This document shows, piece after piece, positions 13,448 through 14,014 of a stretch of 14,014 nucleotides of DNA. The position numbers and the translations under genes are program-made. The first letter of the stretch is position 1; each line of letters begins with the position of its first letter. Source of the DNA: an uncultured Thermoguttaceae bacterium (GTDB taxonomy: Bacteria > Planctomycetota > Planctomycetia > Pirellulales > Thermoguttaceae); NCBI GenBank assembly GCA_934725735.1, contig CAKVCP010000053.1, positions 1 through 14,014 of the forward strand. The letters run 5' to 3'. A model generated the notes under the pieces. It had not been told where the DNA came from. It saw only the letters and a list, made by a program, of their open reading frames with translations, and searched no databases.

Positions 13448-14014
13448 GTGAAGATTACTCGTCTTTTGATTCTCGCTCTCTCGGTCGTCGCTCTCGCCGC
13501 GACTTGCGCGCGCGCCGACGAGGGAACGCGCGTCGTCGAACTAAACGACGACGGTCGCGCTCTGATTAATCCATATATGGGATGGACGATGCATTACTAT
13601 TCCAACATCCCGCACAACTACGGATGGAATCTCGAACCCTCCGATTCGCTTGAATGGTTCGAAGGATGTTCCGTGATCTATCTCCGCCTTCCTTGGGCCT
13701 ATATTGAGCCGGAAGAGGGCGTCTTCAACTGGTCGATCGTCGATACCCCCGCGCAACGATGGATCGAAAAGGGAAAGCAGGTCGCCTTCCGTTTCACCAC
13801 CTCTGAAAACTGGGTGGAATACGCCACTCCCAAGTGGGTCTTCGACGCGGGAGCCAAGGGCGTTCGATACGATTGGGGCGAACCCTTCAAAGAAGACGGC
13901 AAGTACGTCGATCCCGAGTTTGACGATCCGATCTATCTCGAAAAGCTTGAGAATTTCCTTAAAGCCGCCGGAGAACGCTACGGAAACAATCCGAACGTCG
14001 CTTTCATCGACGTC
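13448..14014 (+). CDS. Secreted TIM-barrel glycosidase-like protein (DUF4832/DUF4874-like), N-terminal part
   Basis: 189 codons are visible from GTG 13448, and the frame runs off the window. The start is chosen by AAAGG (13436-13440) seven bases upstream and by the signal peptide that follows (KITRLLILALSVVALAATC, then ARADE). The mature part has INPYMGWTMHYYSN, IYLRLPWAYIEPEEGVFNW and WIEKGKQVAFRFTT. These fit the 'NPxxGW', 'W..iEPeeG.ynW' and 'kGk..RF' pattern of DUF4832/DUF4874 proteins and related beta-galactosidase-like barrels, where the first barrel strands set up the sugar site. The catalytic acids are beyond the window. It is probably co-regulated with the preceding secreted hydrolase. 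The family name is from pattern memory only. Confidence 0.72.
   Translation, partial: MKITRLLILALSVVALAATCARADEGTRVVELNDDGRALINPYMGWTMHYYSNIPHNYGWNLEPSDSLEWFEGCSVIYLRLPWAYIEPEEGVFNWSIVDTPAQRWIEKGKQVAFRFTTSENWVEYATPKWVFDAGAKGVRYDWGEPFKEDGKYVDPEFDDPIYLEKLENFLKAAGERYGNNPNVAFIDV

Noticed and set aside
1..14014. CRISPR array, tRNA, rRNA or insertion sequence
   Set aside because: No regularly spaced direct repeats, no cloverleaf-like segment, no rRNA-like conserved stretches and no transposase reading frame were seen.

Overview
The window is GC-rich bacterial chromosome, with strong use of C- and G-ending codons and frequent TCG/GAC/CGC. It carries Gram-negative-style secreted glycoside hydrolases and GAGG-type ribosome binding sites. 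The mix of large secreted carbohydrate-active proteins, zinc-ribbon/TM2 proteins and this codon style suggests the Planctomycetota/Lentisphaerota/Verrucomicrobiota group or a gut relative. That assignment is a low-confidence inference, since no rRNA or marker gene is present.

Left part (1-4884), type I restriction-modification locus. The window opens on the last 18 codons of a rightward hsdS gene. Tail-to-tail with it, on the other strand, lies a 159-codon hsdS' fragment holding one complete target-recognition domain and a short coiled-coil end. It sits directly behind a leftward tyrosine recombinase gene. A divergent hsdR follows (best start 1759, 1041 aa). The order hsdS> <hsdS' <integrase hsdR> is the layout of phase-variable type I systems, in which a recombinase swaps recognition domains by DNA inversion. 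hsdM and the rest of hsdS must lie to the left, outside the window. The hsdS' fragment is about 41% GC by hand count, against about 60% for its surroundings.

Middle part (4885-7190). A low-molecular-weight protein tyrosine phosphatase gene (5091-5558) ends in a strong bidirectional terminator. After a 400-base gap without a gene come a small von Willebrand A (MIDAS) protein (start GTG 6030) and, 22 bases later, a zinc-ribbon/TM2 membrane protein, probably one operon. A shared hairpin terminator separates them from the converging genes to the right.

Right-middle part (7193-10256, leftward). A UmuC-type Y-family polymerase gene with a good promoter is followed downstream by a lone phage-portal-like DUF4055 gene. 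No terminase, capsid or umuD gene is next to them. They may be a remnant of mobile DNA or a small transcription unit of their own.

Right part (10257-14014). A 430-base intergenic region holds a long inverted repeat and an intrinsic terminator that has no obvious gene in front of it. Then come two rightward secreted glycoside-hydrolase-type proteins: a 914-aa clan-A-like enzyme with an inserted carbohydrate-binding-like module, and the first 189 codons of a second TIM-barrel-type protein resembling the DUF4832/DUF4874 group. A hairpin terminator or attenuator lies between them.

The main point of interest is the probable inverting type I restriction system at the left end.
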